Numbered from the stretch's first letter, positions 9,735 through 18,499 are shown. The stretch: DNA of 64,000 nucleotides from QHXW01 sp963768075 (GCA_963768075.1 CAVYHD010000033.1:1139025-1203024); one strand, 5' to 3'. Translations and numbers: made by a program. The notes: generated by a model from the letters alone, not told the origin.

Positions 9735-10376
9735 GTGAAGGAGCAACCCGACGCTCAATCGACCGTTTTCGTGGTCGACGATGACGGACCTTTGCGCGAG
9801 GCGCTCCGGGGCCTGTTGCGATCGGTCGGCCTGCGCGCCGAGGTATTCGCCTCGGCCGCCGATTTTCTGAAACTCAAGCTGCCCGATACCGCCGCCTGCC
9901 TGGTGCTTGATGTCCGGTTGCCCGGGGTCAGCGGGCTCGATTTCCAGGCCGAACTCGCCAAGGCCGACATTCGCATTCCGATCATTTTCATCACCGGACA
10001 CGGCGATATTCCGATGACCGTGCGCGCCATGAAGGCCGGAGCGGTGGAATTTCTCACTAAGCCTTTCCGCGACCAGGATCTCCTCGATGCGGTTCAGATC
10101 GCGCTCGAGCGCGACCGCGCCCGACGTGCTGGGGACCAGGCGCTTCTCGAAGTACGCGCGCACTTCGAGTCCCTGACCCCGCGTGAACAGCAAGTGATCG
10201 GCTTCGTCACCGCCGGTCTGATGAACAAGCAGATCGCGGCCGAGCTCGGCGTCAGCGAAATCACGGTAAAGGTGCATCGCGGCAGCGTGATGAAGAAAAT
10301 GAAGGCGCGTTCGTTGGCCGATCTGGTCAGAATGGCCGACGCGCTGGGACTCCGGCGCGCGAAGCAATCGGGCTGA
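9735..10376 (+). CDS. FixJ-family response regulator
   Basis: A DNA-binding response regulator of 213 residues. Start GTG at 9735 follows AGGAAGG. The receiver (about 8-125) has the acidic pair VVDDD, the phosphoacceptor D59 (LVLDVRLPG), a Thr (FITGHGD) and Lys (LTKPF). The LuxR-type helix-turn-helix (about 150-205) reads LTPREQQVI and IAAELGVSEITVKVHRG. Its partner kinase is probably a FixL-like or PAS kinase; the large kinase at 11301-14171 is the nearest candidate. One copy of the shared upstream element begins 4 bp after its stop and so belongs to the next gene. Confidence 0.92.
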   Translation: MKEQPDAQSTVFVVDDDGPLREALRGLLRSVGLRAEVFASAADFLKLKLPDTAACLVLDVRLPGVSGLDFQAELAKADIRIPIIFITGHGDIPMTVRAMKAGAVEFLTKPFRDQDLLDAVQIALERDRARRAGDQALLEVRAHFESLTPREQQVIGFVTAGLMNKQIAAELGVSEITVKVHRGSVMKKMKARSLADLVRMADALGLRRAKQSG

Positions 10377-10379
10377 ACC

Positions 10380-10446
10380 TTAGTATAACCCGCCTCATCA
10401 TTTCCGACCGGGAAGGCTTCCTGAGGTTCAATGGAAGCATCGGTCC
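10380..10446 (+). promoter_or_regulatory. Shared upstream element, copy A
   Basis: This 67-bp stretch matches 15177-15243 at about 45 of 67 positions without gaps. It starts with TTAGTATAAC, has TTCCGACCGGGAA (a small inverted repeat) and ends GTTCAATGGAAG, then GGTCC. It lies 92 bp before the ATG of the small gene at 10539. It could be an extended -10 promoter plus leader, or an operator; no transcript evidence is available. Confidence 0.6.
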
Positions 10447-10538
10447 AGCACGCCTAAACCTCAGACAACAACGGCGAGATTTGTACGATCTCCATGACCG
10501 GCAGCCGCAAAAGACGGCCGACACCTGGGAGAACTTCG

Positions 10539-10751
10539 ATGAACCACTCGATGGTGACCGCCGACCGGAACACTCACATCAAGGTCGTGGTGCTCGCGCT
10601 TGTCGCGGCGATCGTGGGTGTCGTGATCGGGTTCAACGCCCGCGTCGATCACTCGGCAAGTGTGATTGCCCGCGTCGAGAGCGGTGGGCCCGCTATCAAG
10701 GCGAGCAAGGTGATTCAATTCACAACCCGCGATGGATCGGAAGTTCGCTGA
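10539..10751 (+). CDS. Single-helix mini-protein of the MNHSM family (paralogue of 19076)
   Basis: A 70-residue protein from ATG at 10539, with GGGAGAA at a suitable distance. It begins MNHSMVTADRNTHIKVVVLA and has one membrane helix (about residues 14-32). The C-terminal part is short and polar. The gene at 19076 encodes a clear relative with the same MNHSM start, a THxK motif and helix, so the start is well supported. Both genes have a copy of the shared upstream element about 95 bp before the start. Function unknown. Confidence 0.8.
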   Translation: MNHSMVTADRNTHIKVVVLALVAAIVGVVIGFNARVDHSASVIARVESGGPAIKASKVIQFTTRDGSEVR

Positions 10752-10776
10752 AACTGAGCGCTTACAGCGCTCTAAA

Positions 10777-10816
10777 CCTAAGTATAGTACGCGCCACCTA
10801 AGTATAGTACGTGCCG
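10777..10816 (+). repeat. 20-bp tandem direct repeat
   Basis: Two head-to-tail 20-bp units, each with CCTAAGTATAGTACG and differing at two positions, between the mini-protein gene and the receiver gene. The second unit is also the beginning of shared-element copy C. Confidence 0.85.
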
Positions 10817-10857
10817 CACTTTCCGTTGCCGGAAAGGTTCTACCGCACACTTGGTCC
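10799..10857 (+). promoter_or_regulatory. Shared upstream element, copy C (shorter)
   Basis: It has TAAGTATAGT, then a perfect 6-bp hairpin TTTCCG-ttgc-CGGAAA where copies A and B have their inverted repeat, and the terminal GGTCC. It is about 8 bp shorter than the other copies, with the gap near the GTTCA block. It lies 71 bp before the receiver gene at 10929. Confidence 0.5.
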
Positions 10858-10928
10858 CGGGTGCGGAGTCGTTCTATTCTTCTTCCGCCGTCCGGTAAAC
10901 TCGGGAGCATGAATTGCAGCAGGTGCCC

Positions 10929-11294
10929 ATGATTTCGATCGTTGACGACGACAAATCGGTGAGGGAGGCCACGAAATCCCTGGTGCGGTCGCTGGGCTAC
11001 ACAGCGGCGACATTTTGTTCGGCGGAGGAATTCCTTAAATCGGCGCAGGTAACGGCGACGGCGTGCCTGATCACCGATGTCCAGATGCCCGGCTTGAGCG
11101 GGGTCGAGTTGCAGGATCGTCTGATCGCCGACGGCAATCGTATGCCGGTCATATTCGTTACCGCTTTTCCGGACGAAAGACTGCGAGGAAAGGCAATTAA
11201 GAGTGGCGCGGTCGGCTACTTGACCAAACCTTTCAGTGAAGATCATCTGATCGAGTGTATTGATTCAGCGTTGAAGGGCGGCAAGGCCGCTTAG
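10929..11294 (+). CDS. Single-domain response regulator (receiver only)
   Basis: A 121-residue receiver without output domain. ATG at 10929 is preferred (AGGTG upstream) to the TTG at 10914. Acidic pair VDDD near residue 6, phosphoacceptor D50 (LITDVQMPG), Thr in FVTAF, and Lys in LTKPFSEDHL. It is most similar in style to FixJ receivers. It ends 6 bp from the convergent end of the histidine kinase at 11301, an arrangement that suggests the two work together even though they are not co-transcribed. A receiver alone could relay phosphate or act as a phosphate sink. Confidence 0.9.
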   Translation: MISIVDDDKSVREATKSLVRSLGYTAATFCSAEEFLKSAQVTATACLITDVQMPGLSGVELQDRLIADGNRMPVIFVTAFPDERLRGKAIKSGAVGYLTKPFSEDHLIECIDSALKGGKAA

Positions 11295-11300
11295 CATCGC

Positions 11301-14171
11301 CTACCCGTCCCGGCCATCGCCCGACTTGGTAATCGGCAACGCGACGCGGAAAATTGATCCGTAAGGATGGCGTGCCGAGACCGAAAGCCGGCCGCCGTGG
11401 GATTCGATGATCGAACGGCAAATCGACAGCCCCATTCCCATCCCTTGAGCTTTGGTCGTAAAGAACGCCTCGAAGATGCGGTCCAAATGGGCCGAATCAA
11501 TTCCCGTGCCGGAATCTTCCACGGTGATCAGCACTTGATCGGATCCGTCGGTCTCGGTTCTGACCACTAAGACGCGTTCTCGATCCGCGACCGAATTCAT
11601 CGCGTCGACGGCATTCATGACGAGGTTGAGAAGCACCTGCTGCAATTGCGTCGGCTCGGCCACTATTAACGGGAGACCGTCGCGCAACTCGCTTTGCAGC
11701 GATACCCGATGACTTTCGAGTTCCCCACGGACGACGTTCAGCACACCGGTGATGAGGTCGTTCACGCTTACCGGGCCCCTCTCGCCTGCATCCTTACGGA
11801 ACATCGCGCGGATGCCGGCAACCACCGCACCGGCGCGATGTCCTTCATCCACGATGCTCGTCAACACGTTGCGCACTTCGTCGAGATCGGGTTCTGCTTT
11901 GTTGAGCCAACGCAAGCCGGCATTGGCGTTCATGACGAGAGCCGCAAGCGGCTGGTTGACCTCGTGCGCGATTGAGGCAGCCATCGCTCCCATTGTTATC
12001 TGCCGGCTCGCCTGCGCAAGTTCTTGGCGCGAAGTGCGCAACTGCTCCGCGGTATTCTTGAGATCGGTGACGTCGCGGGCGACCGCATAGATGTAATTCC
12101 CTTCGACCACGGCCCGCCAAGACAGCCAACAATAGGAGCCGTCCTTGTTGCGGTAACAATTCTCGAAATGCAGCGTCTTGTGACCTTCGGCGAGGCGCCG
12201 CTGTTGAGCGCGGGTTTTTGCCCGGTCGTCAGGATGCACCAGCCAATCGAACGTCTTGTTGAGCAAATCTCCTTCTGGCCACGCAAGCGTTGCGGTCCAA
12301 GCCGGATTGACCGCGACAAATCTACCTTTCAAGTCGAGGACGGCGAGAAGATCCTGCGACACGTTCCAGATGCGGGCGCGTTCATGCGCCTCGGTTTCGA
12401 CACGCTGTTCGAGCGTTTCATTCAAGTGCCGCAGAGCCTTTTCGGCCTCGATCTGCTCGGAGACGTCGGTATTGGTGCCGAACCAGCGGACCAGATCACC
12501 GGCTTCATCGTGGATAGGCAGCGCACGGGACAGGAACCAGCGGTAGGTGCCGTTCCGGGCGCGCAGTGGAAATGTGTCTTCCCACGGCTTGCCGGCCTCG
12601 AAGCACTCTCTCATACAATTCATGACGCGGTCGAAATGGTCGGGATGGTGCACTTTCTGCCACCCGGCGCCTCGCATCTCTTCGAGCGTCGTTCCGGTGT
12701 AGTCGTACCATCGCTTGTTGTACCAGTACCGATTGCCTTGCGCGTCGGCGGTCCAGGCAAACTGGCTCATGTTGTCGGCCAGCTCGTGAAATCTGATCTC
12801 GCTGGCGGCAAGCGCCGCTTCCGTGCGCTTACGTTCGGTAATTTCCTCGGCCACGACGTTGATGCCGAGAATGCCGCCGCCCGGAGCCTTGAGGGGATGC
12901 CAGTAGGTAATCCACACACGCTCTGCGTTGCTGCCGTCCGGCCGCTGGCCTTTGACCTCTATGCCGGTGATCGGCTCTCCTGTCCGCAAAATCGTCTGCA
13001 CGATATATTCGACTTGGTCGGCGACTTGCGGGACCGTATCGCGCACCGACCGGCCGATATGCTCGGCGACTGAAATGCCGCAGATTTCCGTCAGGTGTCG
13101 GTTGATTTGCAGATAGCGGCAATCGGGAGTGAGAAATGCAAGCCCGATCGGGGCGTTTTCGTAGAGCAGTCGCAATTCTGTCAGCGTGTCCTGCAACCGT
13201 GCACTGCTCTGCGTGAGCTCCATCTCGTGCTGCCGCCGTTCGGCAAACAGCGCAGCAAGGACGAACGCGCAGAGCGAAACTGCCAGGATGCTGGCCTGGG
13301 CAGCCAGGATGCGTTGAGCAATCGGAAAGCTTGCGTCACCGAAAATGCCGATGCCGAATGTTGTCGTCCAAACGATGGTAAGGGCAACGATGAACGCGGC
13401 TGCGGCGTTGAAAACCGGCCGGCAGCGGGCGGCGAGCCATAGCAGCAGGGGAAACAGCAGGGCGACAGGTGCCGCAGTCACCCATGGTTCGAGCGGCAGA
13501 AAAATAATAAGCCCGCTCATCGCCGCTAACGTCGCGAGCGCCACAGCGCCTTCGATGACTTCGCTCCGCTGCGGCGGATCGCGCGCCGCCGATACGAGCC
13601 CGATCAACAGCGGCGCAACTGTGAGGATGCCGAGCGCGTCGGACCCGAACCAGTGATACCAAATGGTCAGGACCGGCGTCGTCGAGCCCTGGAACAGCAC
13701 GTAGCCCGCGGTCCCCCCGACCCCCGAGACCGCGGTACCGACGATCGCAGCCGCGAGCAGTCCCAGCACGTGGCGCAGCCGGCCGAGCCTGAATGACGGC
13801 CCAAAATAGTACTCGATGATGCCTGCGACGAGCACGGCTTCGCCGGCATTGCAGAAGGCGAAGACGATGGCGCTCCAGGTGGTTCGGTCGCCCAGGAGAT
13901 TGGCCACGATGGTCGCGGCCATCGCTCCGGCCACCACTGGCAACCGCGCGCGAGGACCAAGGGCGATCAGAACGCCGGTCGCAACGCCGGCCGCTGGCCA
14001 GAACACCGCAACGCCGTCGGGCTTGGTGAGCAGAGCAAGGCTCAGCCGGGCGGCGTAAAAATAGGCAACACCCACCGCGACCGCGAGACCGATCGAGCTA
14101 ACCAGCCGCCGCGTCGGTTCAGCGAACTCGAGCAGCGTGTGTCCGGCCTGCTTCTGCAAACTTTGCGACAC
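11301..14171 (-). CDS. MASE1-PAS-PAS-PAS sensor histidine kinase
   Basis: A 956-residue membrane kinase. The N-terminal MASE1-type sensor (about 25-310) has eight or so helices (GVAVFWPAAGVATGVLIALG is typical). Three PAS domains with PAC ends follow (about 330-455, 460-585 and 600-710), including FAWTADAQGNRYWYNKRW. The HisKA box ASIAHEVNQPLAAL has the phosphoacceptor H736. The ATPase has N box NLVMNAVDAM, G1 DSGTGI, and GMGMGLSICRSI. This HisKA/ATPase type pairs with FixJ-family regulators, and two such receivers lie next to it. ATG at 14171 is used. The gene is intact and convergent with the receiver gene. Confidence 0.93.
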   Translation of the reverse strand: MSQSLQKQAGHTLLEFAEPTRRLVSSIGLAVAVGVAYFYAARLSLALLTKPDGVAVFWPAAGVATGVLIALGPRARLPVVAGAMAATIVANLLGDRTTWSAIVFAFCNAGEAVLVAGIIEYYFGPSFRLGRLRHVLGLLAAAIVGTAVSGVGGTAGYVLFQGSTTPVLTIWYHWFGSDALGILTVAPLLIGLVSAARDPPQRSEVIEGAVALATLAAMSGLIIFLPLEPWVTAAPVALLFPLLLWLAARCRPVFNAAAAFIVALTIVWTTTFGIGIFGDASFPIAQRILAAQASILAVSLCAFVLAALFAERRQHEMELTQSSARLQDTLTELRLLYENAPIGLAFLTPDCRYLQINRHLTEICGISVAEHIGRSVRDTVPQVADQVEYIVQTILRTGEPITGIEVKGQRPDGSNAERVWITYWHPLKAPGGGILGINVVAEEITERKRTEAALAASEIRFHELADNMSQFAWTADAQGNRYWYNKRWYDYTGTTLEEMRGAGWQKVHHPDHFDRVMNCMRECFEAGKPWEDTFPLRARNGTYRWFLSRALPIHDEAGDLVRWFGTNTDVSEQIEAEKALRHLNETLEQRVETEAHERARIWNVSQDLLAVLDLKGRFVAVNPAWTATLAWPEGDLLNKTFDWLVHPDDRAKTRAQQRRLAEGHKTLHFENCYRNKDGSYCWLSWRAVVEGNYIYAVARDVTDLKNTAEQLRTSRQELAQASRQITMGAMAASIAHEVNQPLAALVMNANAGLRWLNKAEPDLDEVRNVLTSIVDEGHRAGAVVAGIRAMFRKDAGERGPVSVNDLITGVLNVVRGELESHRVSLQSELRDGLPLIVAEPTQLQQVLLNLVMNAVDAMNSVADRERVLVVRTETDGSDQVLITVEDSGTGIDSAHLDRIFEAFFTTKAQGMGMGLSICRSIIESHGGRLSVSARHPYGSIFRVALPITKSGDGRDG

Positions 14172-14801
14172 GAGACCCCCTCGGCCCCCGATGGTCGCTG
14201 GTGTCGGCGGAGCATACGACTGCGTCGGTCGTCACCTGCGACATCCAGCAGCGTTGTTCGCAACCGGTTCCAGATTAGTCTACTGGGACGGATAAACAAG
14301 ACCGATCCTGCCGGCGGAGCAAAAGCCTTCCTGGCGGAGCAAATGCCGATGTTTTTACAAAAAACGTCCCGATGTCGGGATGGGCTAAGCTCGACACGGA
14401 CGCCCGCTTGATAGACGTTCAAGCCTGCTCAAAACGCCCGATCAGGCGGAGCTTTGTTCAAGCGGCAACAGCTCGTCCGTGGAGGACGTCGGGTCGCAAA
14501 AGCACACGCCGTCAACCGTGCGCCCTCTTAATTTCGGGCATAACAACAAGAAAGGACCCCAAGCGGTGTCGTCCACTTGGGGCCCCTAGATGATGCATCA
14601 ATTCAGGCTTATGGCCGGGCGATGGGGGTGTCGGGGGATGGGGGCTCGCTCGGTCGGCCTGATACAGGGACCCTAGAAGCGCGAGCTCAATCGCTCCATT
14701 GCATATAGGTAGCAGGAACCAATACGTAGGTTTAGAGGCCGGTCGACGTCACCGGCAGCAATCGGCTTCCGAGTGCCACAAGCGCCCACGCCAACGTCGG
14801 C
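14172..14801. other. Intergenic region upstream of the kinase
   Basis: 630 bp without a convincing gene. It must carry the kinase promoter (minus strand). The one clear structure is the hairpin at 14554-14586. Confidence 0.5.
14554..14586. terminator. Stem-loop, possible terminator or end of a small RNA
   Basis: CCCCAAG pairs with CTTGGGG, extended on both sides by GG/CC after one mismatch. It is not at the end of a recognised gene on the plus strand, so it might end a small unannotated transcript. Confidence 0.35.
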
Positions 14802-14903
14802 TCATCTTTTCCCGGCAACATGCATTAAAGTTGACGCGATCAAAAAGCCGAGCGTGCCTCCGAGCATAAAGGCTACGAGATGCGTGAAGATTGAAAAGGT
14901 CAT
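14802..14903 (-). CDS. 33-residue single-helix mini-protein
   Basis: ATG at 14903, GGAG 12 bp upstream, stop at 14802. The product begins MTFSIFTHLVAFMLGGTLGF, with one hydrophobic helix (about 4-28), and ends HVAGKR. Helix with a basic end and a good ribosome site make a real membrane mini-protein likely. No family name known to me. Confidence 0.6.
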   Translation of the reverse strand: MTFSIFTHLVAFMLGGTLGFLIASTLMHVAGKR

Positions 14904-15176
14904 CGCCCGGGCTCCGGAGCAACCTCCGAAGACGGGCTCCACAACGTCGATTGCGCAAAGGGATGGTCAGTTCTAGCCGAACGAGGGAACAAGTATTGTT
15001 AGTTTAGGCCAAAAACTTGTTACGTCGTGTCGCGAGCTGCGCGCAGTGTAGCGGCGCCGGCCGCCCGGCGTCTGGTTAGTCTAAGGACCGCTTCGTTAGA
15101 AGGAAGGCGCGGCTGGCGTGCTGCGAATAGCGGACGCACCGGGGATTCGGCGCCAAAACCGTAGCCGTACCAAACT

Positions 15177-15243
15177 TTGGTATAATTTCGCCTATCGGTT
15201 CCGACCGGGAACCCTTCCCAACGTTCAGTAGAGCCTCTGGTCC
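15177..15243 (+). promoter_or_regulatory. Shared upstream element, copy B
   Basis: Begins TTGGTATAAT (a good extended -10 sequence), then GTTCC-gaccg-GGAAC as a 5-bp hairpin, CCTTCC, GTTCAGTAGAG and GGTCC. It aligns without gaps to copy A. It lies 177 bp before the yidB-like gene at 15421. Confidence 0.6.
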
Positions 15244-15420
15244 GGCGCGGTCCAAATGCCGCGGAAAATTGAGCCGGCCGCAAGATGCGGCGATCAGGCG
15301 AAGACCAAAGGTGAAGTCCACTGGTCCAAATTCGCGACTTCCTGACGATAGCGAGCGGCCGAGACTTTGCGCCACTGATCTCCCCAATCCAAGTCCACTA
15401 GTAATCGGTAGGAGACAAAC

Positions 15421-15996
15421 ATGCGACTACTCGACGTTCTCAACGGGATGCAAAATGGACCGCACGGGCAACGCAGTCCGAGCAGCAGCGGCAGCGGCGG
15501 CATGTCGCCCATCGCTATGGCGATCCTTGGTCTGCTCGCCTTTAAAGCGGTCAAGAGCTTCACTGGCGGCCCGACCTCAACACAGCCAGCCCGCCCCGGC
15601 GCGATGCCGGCAGGTGGCACCACCAACGCCGGCCTCCCGGGCGCCGACGGCGGGCTCGGCGATCTGCTCAAAGGCAAGTTAGGTGGCCTGCTCGCCGGCG
15701 GCGCCGCCGGGAGCGTTTTGAGCGGCGGCTTGAACGACCTGCTCAAGCAGTTTCAGCAGAGCGGGCATAGCGACACGGCTGGCTCGTGGGTCGGCACCGG
15801 GCCCAACAAGGCGATATCGCCGAGCGATTTGGCCAGCGCCCTCGGAGCAGACAAGATCAGCGCGCTTGTGAGGCAATCCGGCATGTCGCGCGATGATCTG
15901 CTTCAGGGTCTTAGCCAATATCTACCCCAGGCAGTCGACCAGCTGACGCCCGAAGGACGTCTGCCCACCGAACAGGAAGCTGCGCGCCTTCTCTGA
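15421..15996 (+). CDS. YidB-family (DUF937) protein
   Basis: A 191-residue protein from ATG at 15421 (AGGAG upstream). The N-terminal half is Gly/Ser/Pro-rich, with a hydrophobic stretch (about 29-45). The C-terminal part matches YidB/DUF937: GLNDLLKQFQQSGHSDTAGS, the WVGTGPNKAISP motif, then ALGADKISALVRQSGMSRDD and LPTEQEAARLL at the end. The molecular role of the family is not established; it is a small, often stress-related alpha-helical protein. It is followed by the GlsB/YeaQ gene on the same strand, and preceded by element copy B. Confidence 0.88.
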   Translation: MRLLDVLNGMQNGPHGQRSPSSSGSGGMSPIAMAILGLLAFKAVKSFTGGPTSTQPARPGAMPAGGTTNAGLPGADGGLGDLLKGKLGGLLAGGAAGSVLSGGLNDLLKQFQQSGHSDTAGSWVGTGPNKAISPSDLASALGADKISALVRQSGMSRDDLLQGLSQYLPQAVDQLTPEGRLPTEQEAARLL

Positions 15997-16118
15997 TCCG
16001 CGCTACGGCTTCCTGCGCCGGCGACAGCGGTCGCCACTCTGACGTTCCAGTACGGCCAACGCGGAGCCGTACGCATGGACACTGCCGAGATGACTCGCCG
16101 CGACAGATAGGAACACCC

Positions 16119-16400
16119 ATGGGTATCCTTTGGATCATCCTCATCGGCTTTGTGGCGGGCATAATCGCACGATTGGTCTCGCAAGGCCCGAACAATCCCT
16201 CCGGCTTCATCCTCACCACTCTGCTCGGAATCGCGGGGGCATTTCTCGCCACCTGGATCGGTCAGCTGATTGGCTGGTACCGGCCCGATCAGGGCGCAGG
16301 CTTCATCGGCGCCATCGTCGGGGCCGTGATCGTCCTGTTCATCTGGAACCGGCTTGTCGCTGCGCGAGTAATCTCCGATCCCGGCGCTGGACCGCGCTAG
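16119..16400 (+). CDS. GlsB/YeaQ/YmgE family membrane protein
   Basis: A 93-residue three-helix inner-membrane protein of the transglycosylase-associated (GlsB/YeaQ/YmgE) family. Start ATG 16119, with GATAGGAA upstream. The family core GFVAGIIARLV, the middle helix TLLGIAGAFLATWIG and the last helix FIGAIVGAVIVLFIW are all seen. Members are commonly induced in stress or stationary phase; the exact activity is not known. It lies 122 bp after the yidB-like gene, with which it may be transcribed. Confidence 0.9.
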   Translation: MGILWIILIGFVAGIIARLVSQGPNNPSGFILTTLLGIAGAFLATWIGQLIGWYRPDQGAGFIGAIVGAVIVLFIWNRLVAARVISDPGAGPR

Positions 16401-16559
16401 GACGCGCGATCGTTGCGATGGCGGGTCGATGTACCGACGAATGAGAAACTAAAAGACCGTAGGGCGAACGGCACGGCTTTGTTCAACGTAGCAGCAATCA
16501 CCGATAAGGCGGCTGCCGCAAATATTCGCGCCAATTCAGACATCATTCAGGAGGGAAAG

Positions 16560-16772
16560 GTGGCGAAGTCCAAACGAGGTCTTGACAAGCGCCACCGTGA
16601 CAAGAGCGGACGGATAGAGCGTAAGCACGGCAATACGAAGGTGGCCGCCTTGCGCAAGGAATACGGCGAGGGCTTTGCCAAGGGCCGCCGCACAGATTTG
16701 ATGCTGAAGACGCTGCTCAAGGAAACGGGTTGCGCATCATTGCACGACTACCTGAGGCATCATCATACATAA
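16560..16772 (+). CDS. Basic 70-residue protein, unknown function
   Basis: GTG at 16560 is chosen because AGGAGGG lies just upstream. The product is strongly basic (VAKSKRGLDKRHRDKSGRIE at the start, RKHGNTKVAALRKEYGEGFA next) and ends LHDYLRHHHT. Similar short basic proteins with an RKHGNT-type segment are common in rhizobia and unassigned. Its charge would allow nucleic-acid binding; this is inference only. An in-frame extension to 16413 exists but lacks a ribosome site. Confidence 0.72.
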   Translation: MAKSKRGLDKRHRDKSGRIERKHGNTKVAALRKEYGEGFAKGRRTDLMLKTLLKETGCASLHDYLRHHHT

Positions 16773-17331
16773 CGGCATCACCGCAGCAGCGGTGCAATGA
16801 CGGTTGGCCGCGGCCGCGTGTTGGGAGCCTTTCGGCATCCGCGAACAATCCTTGCGGGACGATCCTTCCGGCCACTTTGCCGACCGGCGACTTTTGATTA
16901 AGGCCGCCGCCGACACACGCGACCCATTCTTCGTCGTCGTCTAAACGTTCCACCCAACACCCTATGATGTCGGAACGGCTCACCGGAAAGTCCGGTTCGG
17001 GGCCGCCGGCGGACATGACGCGGTCAAATCGCGATGTCTGCTCATCCCCGTGATCGGGCATCGATCCGCGGCTTTTTGCGCGTCTGCTTCAGGCCGGTCG
17101 TGTCGCTTCGAGCGTGCTCTGCGGCACTTTCGGTCTATCTCCTATACAGGACGTGTAGCGGCACCGCAGCGAACCGTCGCCGCGGGCGGGCGCGTCTACC
17201 GGATTCACGTTTGCGTCGTAAACCCGGCCCAAAAAGGGCGGGAACTCTTTGTTGCGTACGCAACTATGGCCGACTTTCGCCACATATGAAAAGCAAAATA
17301 AGAACTTCCCGGAAATGTTGTTAGGAGTTCT
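16773..17331. other. Intergenic region
   Basis: 559 bp in which open frames exist on both strands but none has a good ribosome site or family likeness. No clear repeat or hairpin seen. It holds the promoter of the gene at 17332. Confidence 0.4.
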
Positions 17332-18021
17332 ATGATGCTGCGACGTTCTTTGTTTGCTCTAGTCGGTCTCGCCTTTGTCGGTACAAATGCCGGCGCTTCT
17401 CCACATTCCTATTCGCATCATTATCATCATTACGCCCGCGCCGCCGCCGCGACGATCCATCACACACATTTTTCGCCGCGCTACGCAGATGGCCGCGGCG
17501 AAGTGGTCGCGCATCCGGCCAACTGTCCGCGCACTCTGTTCTGCGGCTGCGGCGCCGCACACGAGCTGGGCCTTTCAGATCGCTCCTTGTGGCTAGTCAG
17601 GAGCTGGTACCAGTTTCCGCGCGCTGCCGCTGCTCCGGGCATGGCGGCGCTATGGGGCACGCGGCATGTGGCCGTTATTCGCTCGGTGAACGGCGACGGC
17701 ACCGCCTCCGTCTATGATGCGAACTCCGGCGGCGGCCTTACTCGCGTGCATCGCGTTTCGCTTGCCGGCCTAACAATCGTAAATCCTCATGGCAGCGGCG
17801 GATCGGTACTCGCGTCACGCTCGCGGATGCCGCTCGACCAACCCCGTGTCGCCGCACGGGTCGCATATCGTCACGTGCGGGTCGCATATCGTCCTCGGTC
17901 GCTTACGCGGCACGCGGTCACGGGCAATTGGCCGGCCTATCGGCACGCTCGCCACTTCCACCAGCCCGAGCACACATGGCGCGAAGCACGCGCCGAAATG
18001 TTCGTGAGCTTTGTGCACTAG
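17332..18021 (+). CDS. Exported CHAP/NlpC-like (papain-fold) protein
   Basis: A 229-residue exported protein. ATG ATG at 17332 is preceded by AGGAG. A signal peptide (LFALVGLAFVGTNAGA) and a His-rich linker lead to a domain (about 62-155) with CPRTLFCGCGAAHELG, WLVRSWYQFPRAAAAPGMAA, HVAVIRSVNGDG and VYDANSGGG. The order Cys, His, Asn/Asp fits a papain-like cysteine amidase such as CHAP, which cuts peptidoglycan peptides. The Cys in FCGCG and the His in RHVAVI are the likely catalytic pair. The C-terminal tail is Arg/His-rich. The family is frequent in Bradyrhizobium but uncharacterised, so the activity is inferred. Confidence 0.75.
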   Translation: MMLRRSLFALVGLAFVGTNAGASPHSYSHHYHHYARAAAATIHHTHFSPRYADGRGEVVAHPANCPRTLFCGCGAAHELGLSDRSLWLVRSWYQFPRAAAAPGMAALWGTRHVAVIRSVNGDGTASVYDANSGGGLTRVHRVSLAGLTIVNPHGSGGSVLASRSRMPLDQPRVAARVAYRHVRVAYRPRSLTRHAVTGNWPAYRHARHFHQPEHTWREARAEMFVSFVH

Positions 18022-18064
18022 CCCGGTAGCGGCGGTCGCGAACCGGCGGCTTCCGCTGTTGGTG

Positions 18065-18096
18065 GCCCGGTGGATTCTTAGAAGAGTCCACCGGGC
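18065..18096. terminator. Hairpin between convergent genes
   Basis: A perfect 10-bp stem, GCCCGGTGGA with its complement, and a 12-base loop, between the stop at 18021 and the convergent stop at 18155. Probable bidirectional terminator. Confidence 0.6.
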
Positions 18097-18154
18097 AAAG
18101 GTGCGAAGCACGGTGTGACGATGCAAAAAGTCACCTGCTCGCAGGCGCTTGCGC

Positions 18155-18499
18155 TTATCCGCGGTTTCGAAGGGGCGGCGGCGGCGCCATTAGGGCGCGC
18201 TGCCAGACCGTTCCGTGATCGAACTGAAGCGTGAAGCCGTCGGCAGAATAGATTGCGCCTTCGTTGGCTCTGTCGACCCAGATATGACCGGGATAGTCGA
18301 TCCAAGCTCTCGATGGCAGTCCCACCTCGTTCACGAGGTTGAGTTCCCAGCCATATTGTGTGATGTAGGCAAAACCGCCTTGCGGGCCTGGACATAGCGC
18401 CACACATTGCCATTGACCGCTCAAATTGATGCCCTGCGCCGATGCGCTGGACGTCACCAAACCTGCCGAGAGCGCAATCGCGGTTAGCACTACTTTCAT
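18155..18499 (-). CDS. Small exported protein, unknown function
   Basis: A 114-residue protein from ATG at 18499, with GGAGGAG upstream. Signal peptide MKVVLTAIALSAGLVTSSAS with cleavage near SAQG. The mature domain starts INLSGQWQCVALCPGPQGGF and continues with aromatic, beta-like segments (WELNLVNEVGLPSRAWI, GHIWVDRANEGAIYSADGFT). The pattern of a short secreted beta-barrel with a CxxxC pair is seen in other Bradyrhizobium proteins. No assigned function. Convergent with the CHAP-like gene. Confidence 0.75.
   Translation of the reverse strand: MKVVLTAIALSAGLVTSSASAQGINLSGQWQCVALCPGPQGGFAYITQYGWELNLVNEVGLPSRAWIDYPGHIWVDRANEGAIYSADGFTLQFDHGTVWQRALMAPPPPLRNRG

Noticed and set aside
12024..13073. 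349-codon plus-strand frame inside the histidine kinase gene
   Set aside because: Shadow of the conserved kinase on the other strand.
16717..17061. Minus-strand frame of 114 codons overlapping the basic-protein gene
   Set aside because: Overlaps a gene with a better start and has no recognisable pattern.
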